Translations under genes and position numbers: made by a program | In this document: positions 37,847 to 48,216 of the stretch, one piece after another | Layout: each line of letters opens with the position of its first letter | How positions within the stretch are numbered: position 1 is the first letter of the stretch | NCBI RefSeq assembly: GCF_002742635.1 | Contig: NZ_PEGF01000001.1 | Location: forward strand, 1-64,000 | Direction of reading: 5' to 3' | DNA: 64,000 nt | Source of the DNA: Caulobacter sp. X | GTDB lineage: Bacteria > Pseudomonadota > Alphaproteobacteria > Caulobacterales > Caulobacteraceae | The notes under the pieces: model-generated | Seen by the model: the letters and a program-made list of their open reading frames with translations, nothing else | Databases searched by the model: none | Told to the model about the DNA's origin: nothing

Positions 37847-38593
37847 TACCGACTTCCAGTCATAAGGCAGCGGCGGACCCTTCGGCGGCCGGATCAGATA
37901 TCTTTGGCCAGCCTAGCCCGCGATGTCCGACGGCCGCGTTTGCAGCCCTTGTCGCTCCGTGGAAGCCGTTGGAGTACAATAGCGTACGCATATTGATCGG
38001 CTTCATCCGACAAGGGGCGCCAACACCGCCGATTGTACGATCTGCTACTCCAAAGCCGCCCGAAGCCGACGACCTTGCTCGAGATCGTGAAAAGGCGTGC
38101 AAAAGGCGGCGCTTTTGGTTCGAGTCGAGCATGGGGTCGATCCAAAATGCACGCTATGGGCGTGTTGCGGTTGGCCTAGTTATGGCCCTGGTTTGACCGT
38201 TCGGGACGCGATATCGGCCTGCGGCGCGGAGCCGGAATTTCGATGTAAAACGCATAATGCGTGTCACTCATCCAGAACCCGGGCTCTATTTGCTTCATGT
38301 CGCCGAGCGAAGATTTTTCCTGCTTTTAAATCTCCATCTGGAAAGCGCCGAAAGACTTGAAAAGCCCAGGAGTGGCTGATCTACAAGAAGACAGGCAACT
38401 TGCGCGCGCCAACTTCTGCCGGGGCGCCGGAAGCTCGAAAGCGGTCCGATACCTTGGCGTCGAGGTCGAAGACGCGCTTGAGCTATCAGAGCAGATCGAC
38501 CTTTAGCGTAGCAGACGCTGCGCTAGAGCACGACGCGCCTCCACCGAACGTCGGGTTCCTGGAGCGCCTCATCTTGCTGTCAGATAGATAGGA
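37847..38593. other. Gene-free region at the edge of the metal island
   Basis: This 747-base stretch has no reading frame with family features. GC content drops toward 38250-38640. The short frames present look like chance translations. It marks the boundary between the metal island and the MarR efflux operon, and may be a decayed segment. Confidence 0.5.
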
Positions 38594-38614
38594 TGCTATC
38601 TAAAAAAGATAGCA
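38594..38614. promoter_or_regulatory. Inverted repeat, likely MarR operator
   Basis: TGCTATCT and its complement AGATAGCA are separated by AAAAA, 28 bases before the marR-like start. Additional GATAG half-sites flank it. Its position fits autorepression. Confidence 0.6.
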
Positions 38615-38642
38615 AGCTACCTATTTAATTGATCGCTGTTCC

Positions 38643-39101
38643 ATGACCTCTGCTCGCACCGTTCACGAACGCACTTTCGCCCAGTCGCTGCTGCGCTTGG
38701 CGCGGGTTTACCGGCGCGAAGTCAATCGCGCCCTTGCCGCCCACGGCATTTCGGACGCCAAGGCCATGCCGGTGCTGCACATCGCCCGCGCCGGCGGCGG
38801 TCTCCGCCAGGGCGCGCTGGCGGAGGAGATCGGGGTGGAGGGGCCTTCGCTGGTCCGGATCCTAGACCAGCTGTGCCAGGCCAATCTCGTCGAGCGGCGC
38901 GACGATCCGACGGACAAGCGCGCCAAGACCCTGCACCTGACCGCCGAGGGCCAGGCTCTGGCCGCCGTCGTCGAAAGCGCTGTGCAGGTCGTGCGCGCCC
39001 AGATGCTGGCCGAGGTCGGCGACGATGACCTGTCCGCCGCCCTTCGTGTCTTCGCGGCCTTCGAGACCGCCCTGGATCTCGCGGCCGGACAAGGGGTCTG
39101 A
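38643..39101 (+). CDS. MarR-family transcriptional regulator
   Basis: This 152-residue winged-helix regulator has the MarR layout, including RQGALAEEIGVEGPSLVRIL as the recognition region and RRDDPTDKRAKTLHLT as the wing. It is first in an operon with FUSC, AaeX, HlyD and NodT genes (10-base gap to the next). It probably represses the operon until a phenolic or aromatic acid binds; the ligand is inferred from the pump type. Confidence 0.88.
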   Translation: MTSARTVHERTFAQSLLRLARVYRREVNRALAAHGISDAKAMPVLHIARAGGGLRQGALAEEIGVEGPSLVRILDQLCQANLVERRDDPTDKRAKTLHLTAEGQALAAVVESAVQVVRAQMLAEVGDDDLSAALRVFAAFETALDLAAGQGV

Positions 39102-39111
39102 AACGCCCGAC

Positions 39112-41133
39112 ATGCTGCCCAAGTTCGATCGGCATACGCTGCTGTTCTCGGCGAACAGCTTCGCGGCGGCGATGCTCGCCCTCTATATCGGCTTCGCCCT
39201 AGGCCTGCCGCGCCCGTACTGGGCGATGACGACCGCATACATCGTCAGCCAGCCGTTGGCGGGGGCGGTGCGCTCCAAGGCGGTCTATCGCGTGCTCGGC
39301 ACCATGCTGGGCGCGGCCGCCGCCGTGGCGCTGGTCCCCAACCTCGTCAACGCCCCGTGGCTGCTGTCGCTGGCGCTCGCGCTGTGGGTTGGCGGCTGCC
39401 TGACCATCTCGCTGCTCGACCGCACGCCGCGCAGCTATGTGATGATGCTGGCCGGCTACACCGCCGCGATCATCGGCTTTCCCAGCGTCTCCCAGCCCGG
39501 CGCGATCTTCGACGTCGCCGTCTCGCGCGTGATCGAGATCGGTCTGGGCATCCTCTGCGCGACCCTGGTCCACAGTCTCGTGTTTCCGCGTCCCGTCGGC
39601 AGCGTGCTGAAGGCGCGCCTGGCCAGCTGGCTGGGCGAGGCCGATCGCTGGGCGCTGGACGTGCTGCGCGAAGGGGGCGATCAGGCCACGATCGCCCGCG
39701 ACCGCCGCCATCTCGCCGCCGCCGCGAGCGAGATCCGCATGCTCGCTGTCCACCTGCCGTTCGACACCTCGCGCCTGCGCGAGACGACCGGCGTGGTTCG
39801 CGCGCTGCAGGAGCGGATGCTGCTGTTGATCCCGCTGCTCTCCGGCCTGGGCGACCGCATCGCGGCGCTCAGGGAGGTCCGCGAGCCGCGCGTACGTGAA
39901 GCCCTCAATGCGGTGATCGCCTGGATCGAGGCCGACGCCCCGCGCGAGAAGGGCCTCGCGCTGATCGCCGACCTTCGGGCGCTTGCCGCGCGTCGGTCGG
40001 ACGCCAGCTGGAACAGCCTGCTGATCGAGAGTCTGCTGGTCCGTCTGTCCGAAGCCGTTCAAGCGCTGGCCGAGGGGCACGCGTTGATGGCGCGGCTCGA
40101 TGATCCTGACGCGCCGCTGTCGCCGGCGCTGGACGCGGCCGCCCGCGAGACCGCGCGCCGCAAGATGCACGCCGACCTGCCGCTGGCCCTGCTGTCGGGA
40201 GCCGCCGCGGCGATCGCGGTGATGCTGTCCTGCGCGGCCTGGATCCAGTTCGGATGGGGCGACGGGATCGCCGCGCCGGTCATGGCCGCCGTGTTCTGCT
40301 GCTTCTTCGCCGCGATGGACGATCCGGTGCCGGCCATCAAGAACTTCGGAATCTATTCGCTACTGGCCCTGCCGTTGGCGGCGCTTTACATGTTCGCCGT
40401 GCTGCCGGCGATCGACGGCTTTCCGATGCTGGTCGCCGCCATGGCGCCGCCGCTGCTGTTCCTGGGCCTCTACATCCCCGATCCTCGCCGCATGGGCTCG
40501 GCCCTGGCGGTGCTGATGGGCTTTTGTAACGCCCTGGCCTTGCAAGAGACGTTCAGCGCCGACTTCGCGGGATTCCTGAACGGCAATCTAGGTCAGTTCG
40601 TCGGCCTCTTCCTGGCCATCATCGTCACAGCGGGCCTGCGCTCGATGGGGGCGGACGCCAGCGCTCGCCGGCTGCTGTCGCGCACCTGGCGCAATCTTGC
40701 GCGCCTTGCCCGCGCCCGCCAGGCCCCGGAGTCGGCCGCCTTCGCCGCCGTGCTGGTGGACCGCCTGGGCATCCTGACGCCGAAGCTGGCCGAGGTCGGC
40801 CACGCTCACGACCTGGTCGGCGTCGACGCGCTGCGCGACCTGCGGGTCGGCATGAATTTGGTGGCCGTCCAGGCCGCCCGTCCTGACCTGCCGCGCGAGG
40901 GCAAGGACCATGTGGACGCAGCGCTGGACGGTGTCGGCGACCACTTCGCCGCCCTGGCCGCGGGCGAGCGCAAAACACCCGGCGCCGAACTGCTGGACCG
41001 CATCGACGCCGCCCTGCGCGATCTTGCCGGAGCGTCCGCCGCCTCGGCGGTGCAAGGCGTGTCGGGTCTGGTCGGCCTGCGCCGAAACCTGTTCCCCGAG
41101 GCGCCCGCCTTCGTTCCGGAGACCGCCCGATGA
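39112..41133 (+). CDS. FUSC/AaeB-family aromatic acid exporter
   Basis: This 673-residue membrane protein has two hydrophobic halves, each with several helices (LLFSANSFAAAMLALYIGFA at the start), and cytoplasmic segments between. It matches the FUSC family that includes AaeB, which exports aromatic carboxylic acids with AaeA. The ATG at 39112 is chosen because it begins just before the first helix; a longer frame overlaps marR. It overlaps the next gene by four bases. Confidence 0.85.
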   Translation: MLPKFDRHTLLFSANSFAAAMLALYIGFALGLPRPYWAMTTAYIVSQPLAGAVRSKAVYRVLGTMLGAAAAVALVPNLVNAPWLLSLALALWVGGCLTISLLDRTPRSYVMMLAGYTAAIIGFPSVSQPGAIFDVAVSRVIEIGLGILCATLVHSLVFPRPVGSVLKARLASWLGEADRWALDVLREGGDQATIARDRRHLAAAASEIRMLAVHLPFDTSRLRETTGVVRALQERMLLLIPLLSGLGDRIAALREVREPRVREALNAVIAWIEADAPREKGLALIADLRALAARRSDASWNSLLIESLLVRLSEAVQALAEGHALMARLDDPDAPLSPALDAAARETARRKMHADLPLALLSGAAAAIAVMLSCAAWIQFGWGDGIAAPVMAAVFCCFFAAMDDPVPAIKNFGIYSLLALPLAALYMFAVLPAIDGFPMLVAAMAPPLLFLGLYIPDPRRMGSALAVLMGFCNALALQETFSADFAGFLNGNLGQFVGLFLAIIVTAGLRSMGADASARRLLSRTWRNLARLARARQAPESAAFAAVLVDRLGILTPKLAEVGHAHDLVGVDALRDLRVGMNLVAVQAARPDLPREGKDHVDAALDGVGDHFAALAAGERKTPGAELLDRIDAALRDLAGASAASAVQGVSGLVGLRRNLFPEAPAFVPETAR

Positions 41134-41339
41134 CCGGCGAAATCGATATCGACGGCGTCTTCCTGTCGTCCGTCCTGATCTCGGCGATGATCGCCCTGAT
41201 CGTCTCCTTCGTGCTGCGCCGCCTGCTGACCTGGCTCGGCGCTTATCGCCTCGTCTGGCACCCGGCGCTCTTCGACACCGCGCTGTTCGTCATCCTCTGG
41301 GCCGCCGTCGTTACGGTCCCATCTCCCTTGAAGTTCTGA
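41130..41339 (+). CDS. aaeX: AaeX-like DUF1656 small membrane protein
   Basis: This 69-residue protein has two membrane helices, the DUF1656 family layout (IDIDGVFLSSVL, then HPALFDTALFVILW). Such proteins sit between the FUSC pump and its HlyD adaptor. The gene overlaps the FUSC stop (ATGA) and precedes the HlyD gene by two bases. Confidence 0.85.
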   Translation: MTGEIDIDGVFLSSVLISAMIALIVSFVLRRLLTWLGAYRLVWHPALFDTALFVILWAAVVTVPSPLKF

Positions 41340-41341
41340 TC

Positions 41342-42223
41342 ATGCCCTCACTGAAGACCGTTCTGCCCTATGCTGGTCGCATGGCCGTCACCGGCGCCGT
41401 CCTCGTCGCCGCCGTCGTTGGCGGCAAGGCGCTCTGGACCCACTACCAGGTGGATCCCTGGACCCGCGACGGCCGCGTGCGCGCCGACGTGGTGCAGGTG
41501 GCGCCGGACGTGTCGGGCCTTGTCACCCGCGTCGACGCCGCCAACGACCAGACGGTCAAGGCCGGCCAGCCGCTGTTCTATGTCGATCGCGCGCGCTACG
41601 CCCTGGCCCTGCGCCAGGCCGACGCCGCCGTAGAGGCCCAGCGCGCGACCCTGGCCCAGGCGCGGCGAGAACTCGACCGCAACCGCGAACTCGGTGATCT
41701 CGTGGCCGTCGAGGTGACCGAGCAGAGCCGCTCCAAGGTCGAGCAGGCGGATGCCGCCCTCGTCCAGGCCGTGGCCACGCGCGACATCGCCGCGCTGAAC
41801 CTGAAGCGCACCGTCGTCACGGCGCCGACCGACGGCTTCCTGTCGGACCTGACGCTACGCGCCGGCGACTATGTGACGGCGGGCAAGCCGGTGCTGGCGC
41901 TGATCGATTCCCGTTCGTTCCGGGTCGAGGGCTATTTCGAGGAGACCAAGCTCTCCGGTTTGAGGATCGGCCAGCCGGTCAGCGTTAAGGTCATGGGCGA
42001 GGACAAGGCCCTGAAGGGCCATATCCAGTCAATCGCCGCCGGCATCGAGGATCGCGATCGCGCCGCCAGCGGCAACCTGCTGCCCAACGTCAATCCGACC
42101 TTCAGCTGGGTGCGCCTGGCCCAGCGTGTGCCCGTGCGCGTGGCGCTGGACCAGACGCCGCGCGACCTGCGCCTGATCGCCGGGCGCACCGCCACGGTGT
42201 CGGTCCTGGCGGGAGCCCGGTGA
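41342..42223 (+). CDS. aaeA: AaeA/HlyD-type periplasmic adaptor
   Basis: This 293-residue adaptor has one N-terminal membrane helix and a barrel-sandwich domain split by a short hairpin (the lipoyl halves near VDAANDQTVKAGQPLFYVD and TVVTAPTDGFL). It links the FUSC pump to the NodT-type outer-membrane channel encoded next. The ATG at 41342 follows the DUF1656 stop closely. The stop overlaps the start of the NodT gene. Confidence 0.87.
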   Translation: MPSLKTVLPYAGRMAVTGAVLVAAVVGGKALWTHYQVDPWTRDGRVRADVVQVAPDVSGLVTRVDAANDQTVKAGQPLFYVDRARYALALRQADAAVEAQRATLAQARRELDRNRELGDLVAVEVTEQSRSKVEQADAALVQAVATRDIAALNLKRTVVTAPTDGFLSDLTLRAGDYVTAGKPVLALIDSRSFRVEGYFEETKLSGLRIGQPVSVKVMGEDKALKGHIQSIAAGIEDRDRAASGNLLPNVNPTFSWVRLAQRVPVRVALDQTPRDLRLIAGRTATVSVLAGAR

Positions 42224-43638
42224 TGAGCATGCTGAGAGGCCTGGTCCTGGCCGCTTCGGCGCTGGCCCTGGCGGCCTGTGCGACCGTCGGGCCGAACTAC
42301 AAGCTGCCCGCCGAAGCGAAGTTGAACGCGCCCTCCGCCCAGGGACCATTCGTGGGCGCCGCTTCAGCCGCCGTTAGCCAGGACCCCGTTCCTCCTGGCT
42401 GGTGGAAGCTCTACGACGACCCGGTGCTGAATGGGCTGGTCGAGGAGGCCCTGAAGGCCAATACCGACCTGCGCGTCGCCGCCGCCAACCTGGCCCGCGC
42501 CCGCGCGGTGGCGGGCGAGGCCGACGACGCGGGCGGCTTCAAACTCGGCGCCTCGGCGGCCGCCCAGCACGCGCGGGAGTCCGGCGAGCAGTTCCTGCTG
42601 TCCGAGCCCTTGCCGGTCGAGAACCTAGCCGACGCGGGGGTCAAGGTCTCCTACCAGGTGGATCTGGTCGGGCGCCTGAAGCGCGCGTCCGAGGCCGCCC
42701 ATGCCGACGCCGAGGCCTCAGCGGCCGCGCTCGACCTGGCTCGCGTCAGCGTCGCGGCCGATGTCGCGCGCGCCTATGTCGAGGCCTGCGCCAATGGCCA
42801 CGAACTGACGGTGGCGCAACGAACCGTCGACCTGCAGGCCCGCAGCCTCGAGGTCACGCGCAAGCTAGTCGGAGCGGGCAGGGGGACGGTGGTCGACCTG
42901 ACGCGCGCCCAGGCTCTGCTGGACCAGTCGCGCGCGGCCTTGCCAACGTTCCAGAGTCGGCGCCGCGCCGCGCTCTATCGGCTCGCCACCCTGACCGGCA
43001 AGCCGCCCGCCGAGTTTCCAAAAGCGGTCGAGGCTTGCGTGACGCCGCCAGCGCTCAAGCAGCCCATTCCGGTCGGCGACGGCGCGGCCCTGCTGAAGCG
43101 GCGACCGGACGTCCGCCAGGCCGAGCGGACCCTGGCCGGCGCGACCGCCCGCATCGGGGTGGCGACTGCCGCGCTTTATCCCAGCATCACTCTAGGGGCG
43201 GGCGCTGGCTCGACGGGCCTGCTGGCCGACATCGGCCAACCCGCCGCCAATCGCTGGGGCCTGACCTCGCTGATCACCTGGACTCTGCCGGGCGAAGGCG
43301 AGCGGGCGCGGATTCGCCAGGCCGAGGCCGGGGCTGACGTCGCCCTGGCGCGATTCGACGGCGTCGTGCTGACGGCGTTGCGCGAGACCGAGACGAGGCT
43401 TGACGCCTACGCCCACGACTTGCAACGCCAGGCCGCGCTGAAGGCGGCGCGCGACCAGGCGGTTCTGGCCGAGGACCAGGCCCGGCGTCTCTACCAGGCG
43501 GGCCGCAGCCCCTATCTCGCCGGTCTCGACGCCCAGCGGACCCTGGCTGGCGCTGAAGCCGCGCTTGCGGCGTCCGACAGCCAGGTCGCCGTCGACCAGG
43601 TGAACCTCTTTCTGGCCTTGGGGGGCGGCTGGGAATGA
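42223..43638 (+). CDS. NodT-family outer-membrane efflux lipoprotein
   Basis: This protein of about 471 residues has a lipoprotein signal ending LALAACATVGPNY, giving an acylated Cys. Two TolC-like repeats with long helices follow. It completes a four-part export system with FUSC, AaeX and AaeA proteins. The start is ATG 42223 overlapping the adaptor stop (TGATG); GTG 42220 and ATG 42229 are alternatives. Confidence 0.87.
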   Translation: MSMLRGLVLAASALALAACATVGPNYKLPAEAKLNAPSAQGPFVGAASAAVSQDPVPPGWWKLYDDPVLNGLVEEALKANTDLRVAAANLARARAVAGEADDAGGFKLGASAAAQHARESGEQFLLSEPLPVENLADAGVKVSYQVDLVGRLKRASEAAHADAEASAAALDLARVSVAADVARAYVEACANGHELTVAQRTVDLQARSLEVTRKLVGAGRGTVVDLTRAQALLDQSRAALPTFQSRRRAALYRLATLTGKPPAEFPKAVEACVTPPALKQPIPVGDGAALLKRRPDVRQAERTLAGATARIGVATAALYPSITLGAGAGSTGLLADIGQPAANRWGLTSLITWTLPGEGERARIRQAEAGADVALARFDGVVLTALRETETRLDAYAHDLQRQAALKAARDQAVLAEDQARRLYQAGRSPYLAGLDAQRTLAGAEAALAASDSQVAVDQVNLFLALGGGWE

Positions 43639-44041
43639 CAGCGGGTGGCTTTGGCTAAGCCATAGCTGGCTCGCCCATTTGTAGGTTTTCCTTGTCCTTC
43701 GACGCCCCGCTTCGCCCGTCTGCGCCTTCGTCGAGGCGACGCCGCAGGCTGTGGTTGCAGTCACGCCGCATCGTCTCGGCGATCTAAGCAGAGCTGAACG
43801 TCGTCGCTCTGGGATAAGCCAACGACAGCTTCTGGCGCGTGAACGACGCCATGGCCGCAGCGTTCGAAAGCGCCGCACATGGAATGAGGCCCCGAAGCCG
43901 GTGGTAGGGGTTGCTGCAAACGTCTCGCAGAAGGTTTGAGCGCCTTGCCTAGAGCGAGCTTTAATCTCAAGGTCTCTGGCATCTGGCCTTGTTGCGGATG
44001 CGCTTTGCAAGTCTGCGGCGGGACCGCCAGGAGGGCCTCCC
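43639..44041. other. 403-bp intergenic region
   Basis: No gene or structured RNA was recognised between the NodT gene and the cytochrome c gene. Only the promoter of the following operon is expected here. The ribosome-binding sequence GGAGGG lies at 44030-44035. Confidence 0.55.
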
Positions 44042-45331
44042 GTGCTGAAGCGTATCCTCGTCGGACTGCTGGTCGTGGCGGTCGTGGGACTGGTCGGTTT
44101 CGGGGTCTTCGCCTGGCGTCCGGCGATCGCCGAGATCGCGCCGCCCGCCCCGTCGAGCTTCGCGCCGGACCTCGTGGCGCGTGGCGAGGTGCTGGCCGGG
44201 GCTGGCTATTGCTCGACATGCCACACCACGAAAGGCGGCCAGCCGTTCGCCGGCGGCTACCCGATGAAGACGGGTTTTGGCGTAGTCTATTCGACCAATA
44301 TCACCCCCGATCCCAAGACCGGGATCGGTAACTGGTCTGAGGCCGCCTTCGACCGGGCGCTGCGCGAGGGGGTGGGCCGCGATGGCTCGCACCTGTTCCC
44401 GACCTTGCCCTATGACCATTTCACCAAGCTGTCGGACGCCGATGTCTCGGCGCTCTATGCCTACATGATGACCCGGCCGGCGGTGGTCGCTCAGGCCAAG
44501 CGCAACGGCGTCCCGTTCCCGCTAAATATCCGCGCCCTGCAGGCCGGCTGGAAACTGCTGTTCTTCAAGCCTGGCCGTTTCGAGCCCGACAAGACCAAAA
44601 GCGCCGAATGGAACCGCGGCGCCTATCTGGCCGAAGGTGTCAGCCACTGCGGCGCCTGCCACACGCCACGCAACGTCCTGGGTGCGGAAAAGCGCGATAA
44701 GGCCTTCGCCGGCGCGGCCATCGACAACTGGATCGCCCCGCCGCTGACCGCGGCCAATCCCTCACCCGCGCCCTGGGATCAGGCCGAACTGATCTCCTAC
44801 CTGCGCACCGGCGTCAGCCGCTATCACGGCGTCGCCGCCGGTCCGATGGCGCCGGTGGTTCACGACGGCCTGAGCAAGCTTCCCGACGCCGACATCCAGG
44901 CCCTGGCGATCTATTTCGCGGACCGCGACGGCGCGTTGGGTCGCGCCGCCGCCCTGGCGCCGGCGCTGCAAAGGGCGGCCGCCGCCGATCGGCTGAACGT
45001 CGGGCCGCAGACCGATCCGTCGGCGCGGCTCTATACGGCCGCCTGCGCCTCCTGCCACTACAACGGCGCGGGCCAGCTCAATCCGCTGCGGCCTGACCTG
45101 GCCCTCAACAGCGCCGTCAATCTGGATGATCCGACCAATCTGATCCGGGTGGTGCTTTACGGCGTCAGCGCCAAGGACGGCGCGCCGGGCGTTCTGATGC
45201 CCAGCTTCAACCGTTTCAGCGACGCCGACGTCGCCAAGCTGGCGACCTACCTGCGCGCCACCCGCACAAGCAAACCCGCCTGGCCCGACCTTGAGAAAAA
45301 GGTCGCGGCGATCCGAGCGCAGGGAAAGTGA
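44042..45331 (+). CDS. Triheme cytochrome c, aldehyde/alcohol dehydrogenase type
   Basis: This 429-residue protein has an N-terminal membrane anchor and three haem-binding motifs: CSTCH (residues 57-61), CGACH and CASCH. This three-haem layout is that of cytochrome subunits serving membrane dehydrogenases. It probably receives electrons from the molybdenum hydroxylase encoded by the next two genes and passes them to the respiratory chain. The start is GTG at 44042. The following gene begins eight bases after the stop, so the three are an operon. Confidence 0.88.
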   Translation: MLKRILVGLLVVAVVGLVGFGVFAWRPAIAEIAPPAPSSFAPDLVARGEVLAGAGYCSTCHTTKGGQPFAGGYPMKTGFGVVYSTNITPDPKTGIGNWSEAAFDRALREGVGRDGSHLFPTLPYDHFTKLSDADVSALYAYMMTRPAVVAQAKRNGVPFPLNIRALQAGWKLLFFKPGRFEPDKTKSAEWNRGAYLAEGVSHCGACHTPRNVLGAEKRDKAFAGAAIDNWIAPPLTAANPSPAPWDQAELISYLRTGVSRYHGVAAGPMAPVVHDGLSKLPDADIQALAIYFADRDGALGRAAALAPALQRAAAADRLNVGPQTDPSARLYTAACASCHYNGAGQLNPLRPDLALNSAVNLDDPTNLIRVVLYGVSAKDGAPGVLMPSFNRFSDADVAKLATYLRATRTSKPAWPDLEKKVAAIRAQGK

Positions 45332-45338
45332 GCCCGCC

Positions 45339-45827
45339 ATGACCCAGTTCACGATCAATGGCCGGGCCGTCTCCATTGACGCCGATGAGGACACGCCCCT
45401 GCTGTGGGTGATCCGCGACGACATCGGCCTGACCGGAACTAAGTTCGGTTGCGGGATCGGCATGTGCGGCGCCTGCACCGTCCATGTCGGCGGGCGGGCG
45501 ACGCGATCCTGCATCACCCCGCTCAGCGCCGTCGACGGCGCCGAGGTGACGACCATCGAGGGCCTGGATCCGGCCGGCCAGCATCCCGTGCAGCAGGCCT
45601 GGCAGGACCTGCAGACCCCGCAGTGCGGCTCCTGCCAGTCGGGACAGATCATGCAGGCCGCGGCGATGCTCAAGGATTTCCCCCAGCCCACCGACCAGGA
45701 CATCGACGCGACCATGAGCGGCAATCTCTGTCGCTGCATGACCTATGTCCGCATTCGCGCCGCCATCAAGCAGGCGGCCGCCGCGATGGGAGGCCAGGCG
45801 CCCAAGACGGTGGGAGGCAAGTCGTGA
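45339..45827 (+). CDS. [2Fe-2S] subunit of a molybdenum hydroxylase (IorA-like)
   Basis: This 162-residue protein has the two iron-sulfur clusters of xanthine-dehydrogenase-type small subunits. The first is a plant-ferredoxin type ([13 protein letters not shown] plus a later Cys) and the second the CGSC ... CRC pair (LCRCMTY). It transfers electrons from the molybdenum subunit. Its stop overlaps the GTG start of the large subunit. The pair most resembles isoquinoline 1-oxidoreductase and aldehyde oxidases without an FAD subunit. Confidence 0.9.
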   Translation: MTQFTINGRAVSIDADEDTPLLWVIRDDIGLTGTKFGCGIGMCGACTVHVGGRATRSCITPLSAVDGAEVTTIEGLDPAGQHPVQQAWQDLQTPQCGSCQSGQIMQAAAMLKDFPQPTDQDIDATMSGNLCRCMTYVRIRAAIKQAAAAMGGQAPKTVGGKS

Positions 45828-48148
45828 GCCGCCTTCCGCCGCTGAGCGAAAAGAGGGGAGGCGAGGGCGGCGGCGTCCTGTCGCGCCGCAATTTCCTGAT
45901 CGCCTCGACGGGAGCGGGCCTGGCCTTCGGCTTCTCGGCGCTGGTTGAGGCGGCGATGGATCCGGCCGCGCCCGCTGGCGTCCCGATGGCCAAGGCCGGG
46001 CCTCAATTCGAGCCGACCCTATGGTTCGCCATCGACGGCGAGGGGATCGTCACGGTCAACATCATCCGCGCCGAGATGGGCCAGCACGTGGGGACGGCGC
46101 TGGCGCGCATCCTGGCCGACGAGCTGGACGTGGCGTGGGAAAAGGTGCGGATCGTCCATGTCGACTCCGATCCCAAGTGGGGCCTGATGGTCACCGGCGG
46201 CAGCTGGTCGGTGTGGCAGACCTTCCCGATCTTCAGCCGGGCCGGGGCGGCCGGGCGCATCGCCCTGGTCGAGGCTGGGGCCAAGCTGCTGGGTGTCTCG
46301 CCAGCCGGCGGAACGGCGCGGGGCGGCGTGGTGCATGTCGGCGGCCGGTCGATCTCGTATGGCGACATCGTCAAGCGCGGCGGGGTCGCGCGGCAGTTCA
46401 CGCCCGAGGAACTGGCCAAGCTGCCGATCAAGCCGGCCGCCGAGCGCAAGCTGATCGGCAAGCCGGGCAAGGCCTTGGACATCGCCGCCAAGACCAACGG
46501 AACCGCGATCTACGGCATCGACGCCAAGGTTCCCGGGATGGTCTTCGCCCGGCCCAAGCTGCCGCCGACCCGCCATGGCGCCAAGGTCCTGTCGATCGAT
46601 GATGGCGCGGCCAAGAAGATCAAAGGCTACCTGCGCTGCCTGACGCTCGAGGATCCGTCCGACACCGTGCCCGGCTGGGTGCTGGTGATCGCCGAGACCT
46701 ATCCCGCCGCCCTGCGCGCCTCGGAGCTGGTCAAGGTGAAATGGACCGCTGGCCCTGGCGCGACCGTGTCCGAGAAGGACCTTCAGGACCACGCCGCCAG
46801 CCTGATCGCCAAGCCCGATGTCGGGGCGCTTCTGGACACCAAGACCGCAGATACAGCGCCGGCCTTCAAGGCCGCCAAGTCGGTGCTGGAGCAGACCTAC
46901 ACCGCCGCCACCGTGCTGCACTTCCAGCTCGAGCCGCTGAACGCCCTGGCCTTCGAGAAGGACGGGGTGATGGAGATCCACACCGGCAACCAGTGGCAGA
47001 GCCTGATCCTGCCGACCCTGGCCAAGGCGCTCGGGCGCCCCGAGACCAGCGTCGTCATGCGCACCTACATGCTGGGCGGCGGCTTTGGGCGGCGGCTGAA
47101 CGGCGACTACGCCGTGCCCGCGGCCCTGGCGGCCAAGGCGCTGGGCAACCCGGTCAAGCTGGTGTTGACCCGCGAGGACGACGTGCGCTTCGACTCGGTG
47201 CGCTCGCCCTCGGTCCAGACCGTGCGCATGGCTTTCGACGGCGCGGGAAACATTCTGGCTCAGGAGCATCACGCCGCGGCCGGCTGGCCCACCCTGGCTA
47301 ACGCGCCGGCCCTCATGCCCAAGGGCAAGAATGGCGTGGTCTATGACCCCTTCGCCATCTCCGGCGCGGACCACTGGTACGAGGTGGGCGCCCACAAGGT
47401 GCGGGCCATCAATAACGACCTGGCCAACGAGACCTTCCGTCCGGGCTGGCTGCGGTCGGTGGGACCGGGCTGGACCAACTGGGCCAGCGAGAGCTTCATC
47501 GACGAGGCCGCCCATCACCTCAAGACCGATCCGGTCGCCCTGCGGCTGAGACTGCTGACCGGCGCGGGCGCCAACGCCGGCGACGACGCCAGCGCCAAGG
47601 GCGGCGCGAAACGCCAGGCCGAGGTGGTGCGCCGCGCGGCTCAGGCGGCCGGCTGGGGGCAGCCCCTGCCTAAGGACACCGCCCTGGGCCTGGCCACCAG
47701 CTTTGGCCAGGAGCGTGACATGCCCACCTGGGTGGCCTGCGTGGCCAAGGTCCATGTGAACCGGGCCAATGGCGTGGTCACGGTCCAGAAGCTCACCCTG
47801 GTGACCGACGCCGGGACCATCGTCGATCCCGATGGCGCGCGGGCCCAGACGGAAGGCGCCGCGCTGTGGGGCCTGAGCATGGCGCTGCATGAGGGCACGG
47901 CGTTCGTGAACGGGGAGGTCAAGGACCTGAACCTCGACACCTATACGCCCCTGCGGATTTCCGACACGCCGGAGCTGGACATCCAGTTTGTCGACAGCGT
48001 CGAGGTTCCGGTCGGCCTGGGCGAGCCGGCGACGACGGTGGTGGCGCCGGCCATCGCCAACGCGATCTTCCGCGCGGTCGGGGTCCGTCTGCGGCACATC
48101 CCGATCACGTCGGCCGCCGTGATGGCGGCCTTGTCAGGCAAGGCCTGA
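45824..48148 (+). CDS. Molybdopterin-binding subunit of a molybdenum hydroxylase (IorB-like)
   Basis: This 774-residue protein has a twin-arginine-type signal ([18 protein letters not shown]), which would carry the folded cofactor-containing enzyme to the periplasm. Molybdopterin-binding motifs include [12 protein letters not shown], as in xanthine-dehydrogenase-type large subunits. The start is GTG at 45824 overlapping the small-subunit stop. Substrate cannot be assigned: aldehydes or N-heterocycles are candidates. No FAD subunit or cofactor-maturation gene is in this window, so those must be encoded elsewhere. Confidence 0.88.
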   Translation: MSRLPPLSEKRGGEGGGVLSRRNFLIASTGAGLAFGFSALVEAAMDPAAPAGVPMAKAGPQFEPTLWFAIDGEGIVTVNIIRAEMGQHVGTALARILADELDVAWEKVRIVHVDSDPKWGLMVTGGSWSVWQTFPIFSRAGAAGRIALVEAGAKLLGVSPAGGTARGGVVHVGGRSISYGDIVKRGGVARQFTPEELAKLPIKPAAERKLIGKPGKALDIAAKTNGTAIYGIDAKVPGMVFARPKLPPTRHGAKVLSIDDGAAKKIKGYLRCLTLEDPSDTVPGWVLVIAETYPAALRASELVKVKWTAGPGATVSEKDLQDHAASLIAKPDVGALLDTKTADTAPAFKAAKSVLEQTYTAATVLHFQLEPLNALAFEKDGVMEIHTGNQWQSLILPTLAKALGRPETSVVMRTYMLGGGFGRRLNGDYAVPAALAAKALGNPVKLVLTREDDVRFDSVRSPSVQTVRMAFDGAGNILAQEHHAAAGWPTLANAPALMPKGKNGVVYDPFAISGADHWYEVGAHKVRAINNDLANETFRPGWLRSVGPGWTNWASESFIDEAAHHLKTDPVALRLRLLTGAGANAGDDASAKGGAKRQAEVVRRAAQAAGWGQPLPKDTALGLATSFGQERDMPTWVACVAKVHVNRANGVVTVQKLTLVTDAGTIVDPDGARAQTEGAALWGLSMALHEGTAFVNGEVKDLNLDTYTPLRISDTPELDIQFVDSVEVPVGLGEPATTVVAPAIANAIFRAVGVRLRHIPITSAAVMAALSGKA

Positions 48149-48165
48149 ACGGCGCTGGCGCCGTT
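48148..48165 (+). terminator. Short hairpin after the molybdenum hydroxylase operon
   Basis: A 7-bp stem (AACGGCG with CGCCGTT) and 4-base loop directly follow the stop codon, then three T residues. Termination is plausible but the hairpin is small. Confidence 0.4.
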
Positions 48166-48216
48166 TGAGCTAGACGCCAAGGGCGTGGCGATGGCGACAG
48201 GAAAGACGGTGAGCGA

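Noticed and set aside
37860..38196. Several short frames on both strands in the 37.8-38.6 kb gap, considered as transposase remnants
   Set aside because: No transposase motif (DDE spacing, terminal repeats) could be recognised.
44031..44055. GAGGG followed by GCGTAT before the cytochrome c gene
   Set aside because: The spacing is one base short, the GAGGG serves as the ribosome-binding site, and GCGTAT lies inside the coding sequence.
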